Shown here: piece after piece, positions 49,754-59,019 of the stretch | Layout of the letters: the number at the start of each line of letters is the position of its first letter | Position numbering within the stretch: position 1 is the stretch's first letter | From: Mesorhizobium sp. LSJC280B00 | GTDB taxonomy: Bacteria > Pseudomonadota > Alphaproteobacteria > Rhizobiales > Rhizobiaceae | Direction of reading: 5' to 3' | Assembly: GCF_000502835.1 (NCBI RefSeq) | Contig: NZ_AYVL01000009.1 | Coordinates: forward strand, 20,501 to 84,500 | DNA: 64,000 nt | The notes under the pieces: generated by a model | The model's database searches: none | Seen by the model: the letters and a program-made list of their open reading frames with translations, nothing else | What the model was told of the DNA's origin: nothing | Program-made: the position numbers and the translations under genes

Positions 49754-50892
49754 TGGCGCGGACCATGGCCGAAACGGCGCCGGCTCGGATCGCGCGGCCC
49801 TTTCTGTCGCCGCTCAACCAGCGGCGTCTGCAGAACTTCAAGTCCAACCGGCGCGGCTACTGGTCGTTGTGGATATTCCTGTTCCTGTTCGTGCTGTCGC
49901 TGGTTTCGGAATTGGTCGCCAACGACAGGCCGATCATCGCCTCCTACAAGGGCGAGATCCTGTTTCCGGTCCTGGTCGCTTATCCCGAGGAGAAGTTCGG
50001 CGGCTTCTATGCCGTCACCGACTACCGCGACCCGGTCATCCAGGACGAGATCAACGCCAATGGCTGGATGATCTGGCCGCCGGTGCGCTACTCCTACCAG
50101 ACCGTCAACAACGCTATTCCCGAAGCAGCACCGACCAAGCCGTCCTGGCTCTACGACAAGAAGACGCGCTGCAACCAGTATCCGAAAGGCGAGGCAGACC
50201 CCAATTGCAACGTCGGCAACTGGAACTGGCTGGGCACCGACGACCAGGCCCGCGACGTGCTGGCGCGCGTCATCTACGGCTTCAGGATATCGGTGCTGTT
50301 CGGCCTGATCCTGACCGCCGGCTCGGCGCTGATCGGCGTGGCGGCCGGCGCTCTGCAGGGCTATTTCGGCGGCTGGACCGACCTCCTGTTCCAGCGTTTC
50401 ATCGAGATCTGGTCGGCGATCCCGGTGCTGTACCTGCTCTTGATCGTCGCCGCCATCCTGCCGCCTGGCTTCTTCATCCTGCTCGGATTGATGCTGCTGT
50501 TCTCCTGGGTGGCACTGGTTGGCGTGGTGCGGGCCGAGTTCCTGCGCGCCCGCAATTTCGAATATGTCAATGCGGCGCGCGCGCTCGGCGTCTCCAACAT
50601 CACCATCATGTTCCGGCATCTGCTGCCCAATGCCATGGTGGCGACGCTGACCTTCCTGCCCTTCCTGCTCAGCGGCTCGATCTCGACGCTGACCTCGCTC
50701 GACTATCTCGGCTTCGGTCTGCCGCCCGGCGCCGCCTCGCTGGGTGAGTTGCTGAAGCAGGCACAGCGCAATCTCAACGCGCCATGGCTCGGCATTTCCG
50801 GCTTCGTCGTCATCTCGCTGATGCTGTCGCTGCTGGTCTTCGTCGGCGAGGCCACGCGCGACGCCTTCGATCCGCGCAAGACGTTCAGATGA
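49753..50892 (+). CDS. yejE: Peptide ABC transporter permease
   Basis: A 379-residue inner-membrane permease. The N-terminal LSPLNQRRLQNFKSNRRGYW leads into the first helix. A long periplasmic domain (residues 60-165) includes KTRCNQYPKGEADPNC. The block WLGTDDQARDVLARVIYGFR and the EAA loop FEYVNAARALGVSNIT follow. It ends GEATRDAFDPRKTFR. In related genomes yejF follows directly; here a toxin-antitoxin pair intervenes. Confidence 0.94.
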   Translation: MARTMAETAPARIARPFLSPLNQRRLQNFKSNRRGYWSLWIFLFLFVLSLVSELVANDRPIIASYKGEILFPVLVAYPEEKFGGFYAVTDYRDPVIQDEINANGWMIWPPVRYSYQTVNNAIPEAAPTKPSWLYDKKTRCNQYPKGEADPNCNVGNWNWLGTDDQARDVLARVIYGFRISVLFGLILTAGSALIGVAAGALQGYFGGWTDLLFQRFIEIWSAIPVLYLLLIVAAILPPGFFILLGLMLLFSWVALVGVVRAEFLRARNFEYVNAARALGVSNITIMFRHLLPNAMVATLTFLPFLLSGSISTLTSLDYLGFGLPPGAASLGELLKQAQRNLNAPWLGISGFVVISLMLSLLVFVGEATRDAFDPRKTFR

Positions 50893-51116
50893 GGGCGATG
50901 CAGGCTGGCATTCGGCATGTTATATTCCGGAAATGGCAATCCGGACAAAAGCGGACGTACCCTCAAGCGACCGGCGGCTTTGATCGGTGAAACACCAGTG
51001 GCAGCCATCGCTCGATCGCTGGAGAGCAAATTGGCCGATATGAGCGAACCCGGAGCCATGACGGTGTGTTGGCGTCCGTGCAGTCCGTCAATCCGCACGT
51101 TGGGGAAGGAAGGGTT
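50893..51116. other. Spacer between yejE and toxin-antitoxin genes
   Basis: A 224-base stretch without a supported gene. A 67-codon frame (50917-51120) has no recognisable product. It may hold the promoter of the inserted module. Confidence 0.4.
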
Positions 51117-51350
51117 ATGAATAGGATCATCCTTGAACACTACCCGGCATCGAAGCTTCCGGATGAACTGCGAAAAGGCATAGCTCCGAGCGCCTCGGTC
51201 AAAGTGACAGTGGAGGAGGAGGCCAACAGGCCCCTTGGCCGCGAACAATTGCTTGAACTCATGCGGGATGCTCAGGCCAACGCGCCGGGAACAAGCCTCG
51301 ACGAGGCTGTCGCGCGTGTTCGTGCCCTCCGCGATGAGTGGGAGGATTGA
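51117..51350 (+). CDS. Antitoxin of PIN-type toxin-antitoxin system
   Basis: A 77-residue protein starting MNRIILEHYPASKLPDELRK, the N-terminal pattern I recognise from antitoxins paired with PIN toxins. An acidic helical C-terminus (LDEAVARVRALRDEWED) would wrap the toxin. GGAAGG precedes the ATG. Its stop overlaps the toxin start (ATGA-type), the classic order of antitoxin first. It should neutralise the toxin and repress the module. Confidence 0.8.
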   Translation: MNRIILEHYPASKLPDELRKGIAPSASVKVTVEEEANRPLGREQLLELMRDAQANAPGTSLDEAVARVRALRDEWED

Positions 51351-51850
51351 TGGCTGCAGTCCGGCTTTATGTCGACACCAACATTTTCATCTATGCCTTT
51401 GAAAACAATGATGCGCTTGCAAAAAAACTGCTTCAGCTCATTTCACTGAACGAGGGCAGAAAGCAGCCTTTCCTGGCGACGAGTGAGATCGTGCTCGCGG
51501 AGTTGATGGTCGATCCCTTGAGAAAGAACAATGAGCGACTGATCGAGCTCTACGACAATATTTCAATCGGCAATGCCTTCATCTCAATTGGGACGATAAC
51601 TCGCGACGTTCTCTGGCACGCAGCACAGTTACGTTCGGAATTCCTTTCCTTGAGATTACCAGACGCGATCCATCTTTCCACAGCGATGCACTTCGGCTGC
51701 ACACAATTTCCGACCGCGGATACGAGATTGAAAGAGACCTATTCCATCGCACCAACTCGTCTCGTCCCACGTCAAATGGCAGCCAAAATATCGATCATAC
51801 GACCGGAAATTTCCGCCTTGGACAGGGTTGTCGCGGAAGTTGAGCTATGA
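51350..51850 (+). CDS. PIN-domain toxin (VapC-like ribonuclease)
   Basis: A 166-residue protein with the acidic catalytic set of PIN nucleases: D9 (YVDTNIFIY), E51 (SEIVLAEL), D105 (LRLPDAIHL) and D124 (PTADTRL). PIN toxins cleave tRNA or rRNA. The last 30 residues extend beyond the usual fold. The gene is visibly more A/T-rich than its neighbours, suggesting acquisition. Its TGA overlaps the yejF ATG (ATGA), so yejF translation may depend on toxin translation. Confidence 0.88.
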   Translation: MAAVRLYVDTNIFIYAFENNDALAKKLLQLISLNEGRKQPFLATSEIVLAELMVDPLRKNNERLIELYDNISIGNAFISIGTITRDVLWHAAQLRSEFLSLRLPDAIHLSTAMHFGCTQFPTADTRLKETYSIAPTRLVPRQMAAKISIIRPEISALDRVVAEVEL

Positions 51851-53475
51851 CCGCCCCTCTCCTTTCGGTCCAGGACCTCAGCGTCGCCTTCACGCAAGGC
51901 GGCGACCAGTCGATCGCCGTCGACCATATTTCCTTCGACCTCGCCAGGGGCGAGACGGTGGCGCTGGTCGGCGAATCCGGCTCCGGCAAGTCGGTCACCG
52001 CGCTGTCGGTTCTGAAGCTGCTGCCCTATCCGACCGCCAGCCACCCGTCGGGAAAGATCCTGTTCCTCGGCGCCGACCTGCTTGCCGCCGACGAGAGAGA
52101 CCTGCGCCGCGTGCGCGGCAACAAGATCACCATGATCTTCCAGGAGCCGATGACCTCGCTCAACCCGCTGCATACGATCGAGCAGCAGATCGTCGAGGTA
52201 TTGAAGCTGCATCAGGGCCTGGGGGATCGCAAAGCCAAGGCGCGCACGCTGGAACTTCTGCACGAGGTCGGCATCCGCGAGCCGGAGAAGCGGCTCGACG
52301 CCTATCCGCACCAGCTTTCCGGCGGCCAGCGCCAGCGCGTCATGATCGCCATGTCGCTGGCCAACGAGCCTGAACTTTTGATCGCCGACGAGCCGACGAC
52401 GGCGCTCGACGTCACCGTCCAGGCGCAGATCCTCGAGCTGCTCGCCGGCCTGAAAAGCCGCAAGAACATGTCGATGCTGTTCATCACCCACGATCTCGGC
52501 ATCGTCAGGAAGATCGCCGACCGGGTCTGCGTGATGACCAAGGGCAAGATCGTCGAGACCGGCCCGACCAAGGAGATATTCGCCAATCCGCAGCACGCCT
52601 ACACGCGGCATCTGCTTGCCGCCGAGCCGAAAGGCAAGCCGCCGGCGGCCAACCAGGCCGCCAAGCCGGTGATGGTCGGCAAGGACGTCAAGGTCTGGTT
52701 TCCGATCAAGAAGGGCTTCTTCCGGCGCACCGTCGACAATGTGAAGGCGGTCGACGGCATCGACGTCACCGTGCGGGCCGGCCAGACGCTTGGCGTCGTC
52801 GGCGAATCCGGCTCAGGCAAGACGACGCTCGGCCTGGCGCTGGCCAGGATGATCTCGTCGACCGGGACCATCCAGTTCAACGGACGCGGCATCAATCAGC
52901 TGTCCTTCAACGAAATGCGGCCGCTGCGGCGCGAGTTGCAGATCGTCTTCCAGGATCCGTTCGGTTCGCTCAGTCCGCGCATGTCGGTCGCCGAGATCAT
53001 CGAGGAAGGGTTGAAGATCCACGAGCCGAAGCTGTCTCCTGATGGGCGCGACGAGCGTGTCGTCGACGTGCTGAAGGAAGTCGGCCTCGATCCGGCGACG
53101 CGCAACCGCTATCCGCACGAATTCTCCGGCGGCCAGCGCCAGCGCGTCGCCATCGCGCGCGCCATGGTGCTCAACCCGCGTTTCGTCATGCTGGACGAGC
53201 CGACCTCGGCGCTCGACATGAGCGTGCAGGCGCAGGTCGTCGACCTCTTACGCAGCCTGCAAGCCAAGCACGACCTCGCCTACCTCTTCATCAGCCACGA
53301 TCTGAGGGTCATCCGCGCGCTCGCCAACGAAGTCATCGTCATGCGTAACGGCAGGATCGTCGAGGCCGGTCCTTCCGAACAGATTTTCGGCAACCCGCGG
53401 ACCGACTACACAAAGGCGTTGATCTCGGCCGCCTTCAAGATCGAAACGGCGCCGGTCGGCATCGTCAGCGAGTAG
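51847..53475 (+). CDS. yejF: Peptide ABC transporter, duplicated ATP-binding protein
   Basis: A 542-residue protein with two ABC domains. The first has [31 protein letters not shown] and [12 protein letters not shown]. The second (from about residue 275) has GESGSGKTT, VFQDPFGSLSPRM, FSGGQRQRV and FVMLDEPTSALD. It energises YejBE. Separated from yejE by about 950 bases containing the toxin-antitoxin genes. Confidence 0.94.
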   Translation: MTAPLLSVQDLSVAFTQGGDQSIAVDHISFDLARGETVALVGESGSGKSVTALSVLKLLPYPTASHPSGKILFLGADLLAADERDLRRVRGNKITMIFQEPMTSLNPLHTIEQQIVEVLKLHQGLGDRKAKARTLELLHEVGIREPEKRLDAYPHQLSGGQRQRVMIAMSLANEPELLIADEPTTALDVTVQAQILELLAGLKSRKNMSMLFITHDLGIVRKIADRVCVMTKGKIVETGPTKEIFANPQHAYTRHLLAAEPKGKPPAANQAAKPVMVGKDVKVWFPIKKGFFRRTVDNVKAVDGIDVTVRAGQTLGVVGESGSGKTTLGLALARMISSTGTIQFNGRGINQLSFNEMRPLRRELQIVFQDPFGSLSPRMSVAEIIEEGLKIHEPKLSPDGRDERVVDVLKEVGLDPATRNRYPHEFSGGQRQRVAIARAMVLNPRFVMLDEPTSALDMSVQAQVVDLLRSLQAKHDLAYLFISHDLRVIRALANEVIVMRNGRIVEAGPSEQIFGNPRTDYTKALISAAFKIETAPVGIVSE

Positions 53476-53570
53476 ATTTTCGCCAGAGATCATGCACAAA
53501 ATCAAAACACTGCCGCGCCTTGCGCGTCGGAACGCGAACGCTGTTGGTAAAAAGGGAAAAACAATCCACA

Positions 53571-54512
53571 ATGGAAAAAGGCCGCATCCTGCTTGCCCTC
53601 ACCGGTATTCATCCGCTGCGCTGGCGCGAACTGCTGTCGGCGGAGCGCGAGGTGGTGCTCGAGCCGAATGGCGCCGGCGATCCCTCGATTACCTATGCTG
53701 TGGTGTGGAAACAGCGGCCGAACCTGTTGTCGTCGCTGCCCAATCTGCGCGCCATCTTCTCGATCGGCGCCGGCGTCGACCACATCTTCGCCGATCCCAC
53801 CTTGCCCGACGTACCGGTCGTCAAGGTGGTGGCCGACAACCTGACCCAGTACATGACCGAATACGTCGTCTGGCGGGTGCTCGACCACCATCGCCAAGGC
53901 ATGCTCTACCGCGCCCAGCAGCAGAAGAAGATCTGGCATGAACCGCAGCAGCGGCCGGCCAGCGACATCTCGGTCGGCATTATGGGGCTCGGCACGCTTG
54001 GCCGCGCGGCGGCATCGGTGCTGTTGTCGCTCGGCTTTCCCGTCAATGGCTGGTCGCGCAGCGATCGGCCGATGCAAGGTGTCTCGACTTACGCGGGCGA
54101 GGCCGGCCTGATCCCGTTCCTAAACGCCACCGACATCCTGGTGGTGCTGCTGCCGCTGACGCCGCAGACGCACGGTATCATCAACCACGGCGTGCTGAAG
54201 GAGCTGCGGAAGCGCAACGGCCTCGGCGGCTCAGTGCTGATCAATGCCGGGCGCGGCAGGCTGCAGAAGGACGCCGACATTTTGCGCGCGCTGGACGACG
54301 GCACGCTGAAGGAAGCCAGCCTCGACGTTTTCGAGGTCGAGCCGCTGCCGAAGACCAGCCCGCTATGGAGCCACCCCAAAGTGTTCGTGACGCCGCATGC
54401 GGCGGCAACTTCCGATCCGGTCCACCTGGCGCCGATCATGCTGCGCCAGATGGATGCTTTCGAGAGCGGCGAACCGCTGGAAAATGTGGTGGATCGCGAC
54501 GCCGGGTATTAA
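53571..54512 (+). CDS. ghrA: Glyoxylate/hydroxypyruvate reductase A-like dehydrogenase
   Basis: A 313-residue D-2-hydroxyacid dehydrogenase. The NAD(P) loop is VGIMGLGTLGRAAASVL, then INAGRGRLQKDADIL (arginine region), LDVFEVEPLP and the catalytic His in FVTPHAAA. It would reduce glyoxylate or hydroxypyruvate. ATG 53571 begins the fold; the upstream in-frame start adds 17 unlike residues. Transcribed in the same direction as the yej operon, 95 bases after yejF. Confidence 0.9.
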   Translation: MEKGRILLALTGIHPLRWRELLSAEREVVLEPNGAGDPSITYAVVWKQRPNLLSSLPNLRAIFSIGAGVDHIFADPTLPDVPVVKVVADNLTQYMTEYVVWRVLDHHRQGMLYRAQQQKKIWHEPQQRPASDISVGIMGLGTLGRAAASVLLSLGFPVNGWSRSDRPMQGVSTYAGEAGLIPFLNATDILVVLLPLTPQTHGIINHGVLKELRKRNGLGGSVLINAGRGRLQKDADILRALDDGTLKEASLDVFEVEPLPKTSPLWSHPKVFVTPHAAATSDPVHLAPIMLRQMDAFESGEPLENVVDRDAGY

Positions 54513-54536
54513 TTTTTAGAGCGCCGCTTTCCAGTC

Positions 54537-54839
54537 TCAGCCCCAGCCGAGCGGCACGTAGTCGATCTCCATAAACGCCTCGACTTCCGGGATCCAGCGG
54601 TCGCGGACGAAGGCGACGTGGTCGGGATGGTCGTTGTAGCCGGAATAGGCCCGCTGATCGGCGAACTCCATCGAGAAGCCGAAGCGGTAGTCGTTCTTGG
54701 GACTGACCTGCCGCAACTGCTCGAAATGCGTGACGCCCTTTATCGCCGTGAGAATCCTCTTGGCGTCGGCGAGGAACCGTTTTTCCTCGAGCGAATGCGG
54801 CGGGTGTTTCAGCGTGAACACGACGGTGTGACGGATCAT
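54537..54839 (-). CDS. Dabb (stress-responsive alpha/beta barrel) family protein
   Basis: A 100-residue dimeric alpha/beta-barrel protein. The start MIRHTVVFTLKHP, the YRFGFSMEFADQRAYSGYNDHPDHVAFV block and a C-terminal DYVPLGWG are typical. Members are small enzymes or stress proteins; no precise function can be given. Convergent with ghrA. Confidence 0.85.
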   Translation of the reverse strand: MIRHTVVFTLKHPPHSLEEKRFLADAKRILTAIKGVTHFEQLRQVSPKNDYRFGFSMEFADQRAYSGYNDHPDHVAFVRDRWIPEVEAFMEIDYVPLGWG

Positions 54840-54864
54840 TGTTTGCTCCTGCGATGTCTTCGTG

Positions 54865-55806
54865 TCACGCGCTGTCGGCCCAGGCGCGGATGAGGTTATA
54901 GGCGATCGCCCCCTTCGGCGGTGTCACCAGGCCGCCCGGATGCTCGCGGGCCAGCATCGAGAGCACCTCGTCGCGAAAGAACCAGCGGCAATCTTCCAGC
55001 TCGTTGAGATCGGGCTGGATATCGTCGTTGAGCGGTTCGCCGAAGCAGCCGATCATCAGCGAATAGGGAAACGGCCAGGGCTGGCTGGCGTGGTAGACGA
55101 CGCGGCCTAGCCGGATGCCGGCTTCCTCCAGCGTTTCGCGGCGCACCGCCGCCTCGATCGTCTCGCCCGGCTCGATGAAACCGGCGAGCGCCGAATACAT
55201 GCCGGGCCCGAAATGCCGGCCGCGGCCGAGCAGGCATTTTTCGCGTGTTGCCGTCAGCATGATCGCCACCGGGTCGGTGCGCGGAAAGTGCTCCGTACCG
55301 CAGGCCGGGCAATGCCGCTTGTAACCGCCCGCCCGCATCTCGGCTTCGGTGCCGCATTTGCTGCAGAAGCGATGGCTGGCATGCCAGGCGAGCAGCGCCG
55401 CCCCTTGCGCCAGCGCGCCGGCCGCCGCTTCGTCGATCAGCCCCCGCATATAGACCGAGCGATAGTCGATCGCCTTGATCGTCTCGGGAAGCTGCTCGGG
55501 CTCGACCCCGGCCGGCACCGCCAGCACCGGGCCGCTTTCGGAAAAACCGAGCAGGACGCCGTTTTCGAGCAATGCCTCGAGCGGCCTGCATTCGGCCACG
55601 CCGAACCAAGGGTCGAATGCGCCTTGCGCAAGCTTCAAATAGAGCCGGCCGCCACGCATCAGCAAAAGCCGCGCCGAGGGATCGGCGAGTGCCTTTTCGA
55701 CGGAATCGTCGGCGCGGTTTTCGGACTGCCGGTCGATAATGTTGCCGGCGAAGCCGACGAACTGGCTCGGCTCGCGCAAGGGCGCGTCAAACAGGCGAAA
55801 GCTCAT
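54865..55806 (-). CDS. nudC: NAD+ diphosphatase / NAD-decapping Nudix hydrolase
   Basis: A 313-residue enzyme. The zinc site is CSKCG...CPAC near residue 145. The Nudix box is in GFIEPGETIEAAVRRETLEE followed by AGI. The NudC-specific SQPWPFPYSLM comes just after. It splits NAD(H) to NMN and AMP and can remove NAD caps from RNA. ATG 55806 begins MSFRLFDAPLREPS; the longer frame is not conserved in character. The HIT gene lies just upstream on the same strand. Confidence 0.93.
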   Translation of the reverse strand: MSFRLFDAPLREPSQFVGFAGNIIDRQSENRADDSVEKALADPSARLLLMRGGRLYLKLAQGAFDPWFGVAECRPLEALLENGVLLGFSESGPVLAVPAGVEPEQLPETIKAIDYRSVYMRGLIDEAAAGALAQGAALLAWHASHRFCSKCGTEAEMRAGGYKRHCPACGTEHFPRTDPVAIMLTATREKCLLGRGRHFGPGMYSALAGFIEPGETIEAAVRRETLEEAGIRLGRVVYHASQPWPFPYSLMIGCFGEPLNDDIQPDLNELEDCRWFFRDEVLSMLAREHPGGLVTPPKGAIAYNLIRAWADSA

Positions 55807-55844
55807 GCAGACTCGGGAAGGTTCAAGGTGGACACGGGAGAGGC

Positions 55845-56279
55845 TTATAGCGCTGCCTTGATCTTTTCCGCAAACTTGCGAAGGTCGGAGCGCTGATAGG
55901 GCTCGCGCAGGCCGTGCCCCCACACCGGGCCGGGCCAGCCGGGATCGCCTTCCGAGCGCGCAATGACGTGTACATGCAACTGGCGCACGATGTTGCCGAG
56001 TGCGCCGGTGTTGATCTTGGTGCAGCCGGTCACCCGCTTCAGCGCCAGCGCCACCATGTTGGTCTCGAAGGTCAGCATCGCCTGGTCCAGCGGCGTCATG
56101 TCGTGGATTTCCTCGATGCCCGGCCGCTGCGGCACCAGCAGCAGCCATGGCCACCGGCGGTCGTTCATGACGCGCAATTCGCACAGGCCGAGCCACATCA
56201 GCTGTTCGCTGTCGGCTTCCAGCTGGGCGTCAAGCGTGAATCCGGCCTTGAGGCCCGGCAGCATTGGCGTTTCCCTCAT
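55845..56279 (-). CDS. HIT-family nucleotide hydrolase/transferase
   Basis: A 144-residue protein with ELRVMNDRRWPWLLLVPQRPGIEEI and the HIT region GNIVRQLHVHVIARSEGD. The motif reads Q-L-H-V-H-V-I, so the first of the three histidines is Gln while the central (nucleophile) and last are kept. The WGHG near the C-terminus is also conserved in the group. Substrates are likely nucleoside phosphates. ATG 56279 is tentative because its ribosome site is weak. Confidence 0.83.
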   Translation of the reverse strand: MRETPMLPGLKAGFTLDAQLEADSEQLMWLGLCELRVMNDRRWPWLLLVPQRPGIEEIHDMTPLDQAMLTFETNMVALALKRVTGCTKINTGALGNIVRQLHVHVIARSEGDPGWPGPVWGHGLREPYQRSDLRKFAEKIKAAL

Positions 56280-56616
56280 TTTTTGACGTTTTTTGACCTC
56301 CATCGACGCTAGAGCGGCTTCCGAAGGGCCGCAAGGGGCAGCAAGCAACATTGGCCGTCGCGGCGCTGATTGTGCGCGAAGAAGTGAGGGCCCGGGCAAA
56401 TTGCATCAGGTTGGCGCTGCCCCGCCGAGGCCGACGATTTTGATCGCGGCCACATTTTGTTCTTGCTTTGTGCCGGCAGCTATGCTACTAATCTCGCTAT
56501 GGTGATTATTTCGCACCAACGACCCGCCCGCCGAGGCGGGTTTTTGGTTTCAGCTTTCGCCGTCGCTCAAGGCCCTATCATCCGCACTTGCATTTCATCG
56601 CCGGATTGCCGATATG
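56280..56616. other. Intergenic region with terminator and possible small transcript
   Basis: A 337-base region between the divergent HIT gene and the SRP RNA gene. It holds a terminator-like hairpin (56522-56545) and a weak promoter-like pair upstream (TTGTTC, 17 bases, CTATGCT at about 56458-56487). No protein gene is supported. Confidence 0.45.
56522..56545 (+). terminator. Rho-independent terminator, upstream of SRP RNA
   Basis: ACCCGCC (56522-56528) pairs with GGCGGGT (56535-56541), 6-base loop, followed by a T run to 56545. No gene precedes it on the plus strand, so it may end a short RNA. Confidence 0.7.
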
Positions 56617-56717
56617 GAGGCTGGGAGGTTGGTGGTGGACGGTCCACTCGCCAACCGGGTCAGGTCCGGAAGGAAGCAGCCCTAACGAGCCCGGAACGGG
56701 TCATTGTTCCAGCCTCC
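56617..56717 (+). ncRNA. ffs: Signal recognition particle 4.5S RNA
   Basis: Contains the near-invariant SRP RNA tip GGTCAGGTCCGGAAGGAAGC and the closing strand CAGCCCTAACGAGCC. The ends pair as GGAGGCTGG (56617-56625) with CCAGCCTCC (56709-56717), giving a hairpin of about 101 nt. It binds Ffh for cotranslational targeting of membrane proteins. Placement just before dnaX is usual in alphaproteobacteria. Confidence 0.93.
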
Positions 56718-56824
56718 CGCCTCTTCGCCTTTTGCCCCGACATTGACGGCGCCAAGCCGTGCGGGCGAAACTATGCGCAGGAATCGGCCGCCTCCAGTGG
56801 CAGCCCTTGGAGCTTAACGGGCGA

Positions 56825-58663
56825 ATGAGCGAAGCCGGAAACGAGGCCGGGAAATTGGACAAGCCTGCCGCCTACCGCGTGCTGGCGCGCAAATACCGAC
56901 CGTCGAATTTCTCCGAACTGATCGGCCAGGAGCCGATGGTCCGCACGTTGACCAATGCCTTTGCCACCGGCCGCATCGCCCAGGCCTGGATGCTGACCGG
57001 CGTGCGTGGCGTCGGCAAGACGACGACCGCGCGCATACTCGCGCGGGCCCTGAACTACAAAACATCGACCGTCGACCAGCCGTCCGTCGACCTTGCCGTG
57101 CTCGGCGAGCATTGCCAGGCGATCATGGAAGGCCGCCATGTCGACGTCATCGAGATGGACGCCGCCTCGCATACCGGCATCGACGACATCAGGGACATCA
57201 TCGAGCGTGTGCGCTACGCCCCGGTATCGGCGCGCTACAAGGTCTACATCATCGACGAAGTGCACATGCTTTCCAACCAGGCCTTCAACGGCCTGCTGAA
57301 GACGCTGGAAGAGCCGCCGCCGCACGTCAAGTTCATCTTCGCCACCACCGAAATCCGCAAGGTGCCGATCACCGTCCTGTCGCGCTGCCAGCGTTTCGAC
57401 CTCAGGCGCATCGATGCGGCAATGATCAAGGCCGACCTTGCCAGGATAGCCGGTCTGGAGGGCATCGAAGTCGAAGACGATGCGCTGGCGATGATCGCGC
57501 GCGCGGCCGAAGGCTCGATGCGCGATGCGCAGTCGATCCTCGACCAGGCGATCGCCCATGGCGGCGGCGCGGTCAGCGCCGAAGCGGTGCGTGCCATGCT
57601 CGGCCTTGCCGACCGTGCCCGCATCGTCGACCTGTTCGAACATGTCATGAAGGGCGACGTCGCCGCCGCACTTGCCGAATTCCGTGCCCAGTACGATACC
57701 GGCGCCGATCCTGCCGCGGTGCTGACCGACCTTGCCGAGTTCAACCATCTGGTCACCCGTCTGCGTTTCGTGCCGGCTGCCATCGACGACGCCTCGCTGT
57801 CCGAGGACGAGCGCCGGCGCGGCGCCGAATTCGCCAGCATGCTGTCGGTCAAGGTGCTGTCGCGGACGTGGCAGATGCTCTTGAAAGGTATTCCCGAGGT
57901 GCAGACCTCCAACCACCCGGTCAGCGCCGCCGAGATGGTGCTGATCCGGCTGGCCCATGCCGCCGACCTGCCGACGCTGGACGAGGCGCTGAAATCGCTG
58001 GAGAACGGCGGTACCCTGCCGGGCACTGCGCCGCGCGTGAATGGCACGCCGGCAAGCCCCGGCCCCGCAAACCATGCGCCTGCAAGCGGTGGTGCCGGCG
58101 CCGTGGCGCAGGCGCGGATGCCGACGGCCAATGGCGGCGCCCAGACAATGCGCCTGGTCGAGACGATGCGCCTGGTCGAGGCCGAGCCCGTGCCGACCAA
58201 CTTCGTTGCTCCGCCGGAGCCGGCGGTCGAGGCGCCGCCGGTGCCGGTGAAATCGCTGGCCGACATTGTCGCCCTTGCCGACGCCCAGCGCGACATGGCC
58301 TTCAAGGTGCTGGTGAAGCGTTGCGTGCGCCTGGTGCGCATCGAGCCCGGTCGTATCGACGTCAGCCTGACCGACGATGCGCCGAAGATGTTGCTCAATG
58401 ATTTGACCGCCAAGCTGCGCGCCTGGACGGGCCGCAACTGGCTGGTGTCGCTGTCGAAGGACGAGGGCGGCCAGACCTTGGCCGAGCTGGAATCGACAAA
58501 GCGCGAAAATGCCTTCCTCGATGCCAAGAGCGACCCGACGGTCGCCGCCATCCTGGCGCGCTTTCCCGGCGCCAAGATCATCGACGTGCGCATTCCCGAC
58601 GCGCCGGAAGCCGACGAGGCCGAAGTGCCGGTCGAGCCGCCGGCCGACGACGACGAAACCTGA
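56825..58663 (+). CDS. dnaX: DNA polymerase III subunit gamma/tau
   Basis: A 612-residue clamp-loader ATPase. Walker A is [12 protein letters not shown], the DExx region is [10 protein letters not shown], sensor 1 is [10 protein letters not shown] and the arginine finger is LSRCQRF. The zinc-binding cysteines of E. coli DnaX are mostly absent (only [10 protein letters not shown] remains). The C-terminal tau part begins after a Pro/Ala-rich linker near residue 400. ATG 56825 was chosen because MSEAGNEAG precedes the conserved [10 protein letters not shown]. Followed by ybaB. Confidence 0.96.
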   Translation: MSEAGNEAGKLDKPAAYRVLARKYRPSNFSELIGQEPMVRTLTNAFATGRIAQAWMLTGVRGVGKTTTARILARALNYKTSTVDQPSVDLAVLGEHCQAIMEGRHVDVIEMDAASHTGIDDIRDIIERVRYAPVSARYKVYIIDEVHMLSNQAFNGLLKTLEEPPPHVKFIFATTEIRKVPITVLSRCQRFDLRRIDAAMIKADLARIAGLEGIEVEDDALAMIARAAEGSMRDAQSILDQAIAHGGGAVSAEAVRAMLGLADRARIVDLFEHVMKGDVAAALAEFRAQYDTGADPAAVLTDLAEFNHLVTRLRFVPAAIDDASLSEDERRRGAEFASMLSVKVLSRTWQMLLKGIPEVQTSNHPVSAAEMVLIRLAHAADLPTLDEALKSLENGGTLPGTAPRVNGTPASPGPANHAPASGGAGAVAQARMPTANGGAQTMRLVETMRLVEAEPVPTNFVAPPEPAVEAPPVPVKSLADIVALADAQRDMAFKVLVKRCVRLVRIEPGRIDVSLTDDAPKMLLNDLTAKLRAWTGRNWLVSLSKDEGGQTLAELESTKRENAFLDAKSDPTVAAILARFPGAKIIDVRIPDAPEADEAEVPVEPPADDDET

Positions 58664-58695
58664 AACAACCAGCACCAACTGCAAAGGATCGTGCG

Positions 58696-59019
58696 ATGAA
58701 AGACCTTCTCGGCATGATGGGCAAGGCAAAGGAAATGCAGGCCAAGTTCCAGGCCATGCAGGATGAGATCGCCACGCTGGAAGCCACCGGGCAGGCCGGC
58801 GGCGGCCTGGTCAGCGTCACGCTGACCGGCAAATTCGAGATGAAGTCGCTGAAGATCGACCCGTCGCTGTTCAAGGAAGACGAGGTCGAGATTCTCGAGG
58901 ACCTGCTCCTCGCTGCCCACAACGACGCCAGGACCAAGGTCGAGCAGATCATGCAGGAGAAGACCAGGGCGCTGACCGCGGGACTGCCGATCCCGCCGGG
59001 AATGAAGCTGCCGTTCTAA
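58696..59019 (+). CDS. ybaB: YbaB/EbfC family nucleoid-associated protein
   Basis: A 107-residue DNA-binding protein starting [20 protein letters not shown], with a central [20 protein letters not shown] sheet and the C-terminal [12 protein letters not shown]. It forms dimers and lies, as usual, between dnaX and recR, although here a hydrolase gene intervenes before recR. Confidence 0.95.
   Translation: MKDLLGMMGKAKEMQAKFQAMQDEIATLEATGQAGGGLVSVTLTGKFEMKSLKIDPSLFKEDEVEILEDLLLAAHNDARTKVEQIMQEKTRALTAGLPIPPGMKLPF

Noticed and set aside
50917..51120. 67-codon frame between yejE and the antitoxin gene
   Set aside because: No ribosome site or recognisable sequence; it ends by overlapping the antitoxin start only by chance as far as I can tell. 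Could be a remnant, but not supportable.
56500..56612. Possible leader peptide starting MVIISHQRPARRGG
   Set aside because: Runs straight through the terminator hairpin, has no run of regulatory codons and no linked biosynthetic gene.
56771..58729. 652-codon frame antisense to dnaX
   Set aside because: Shadow frame without domain features; dnaX is certain.
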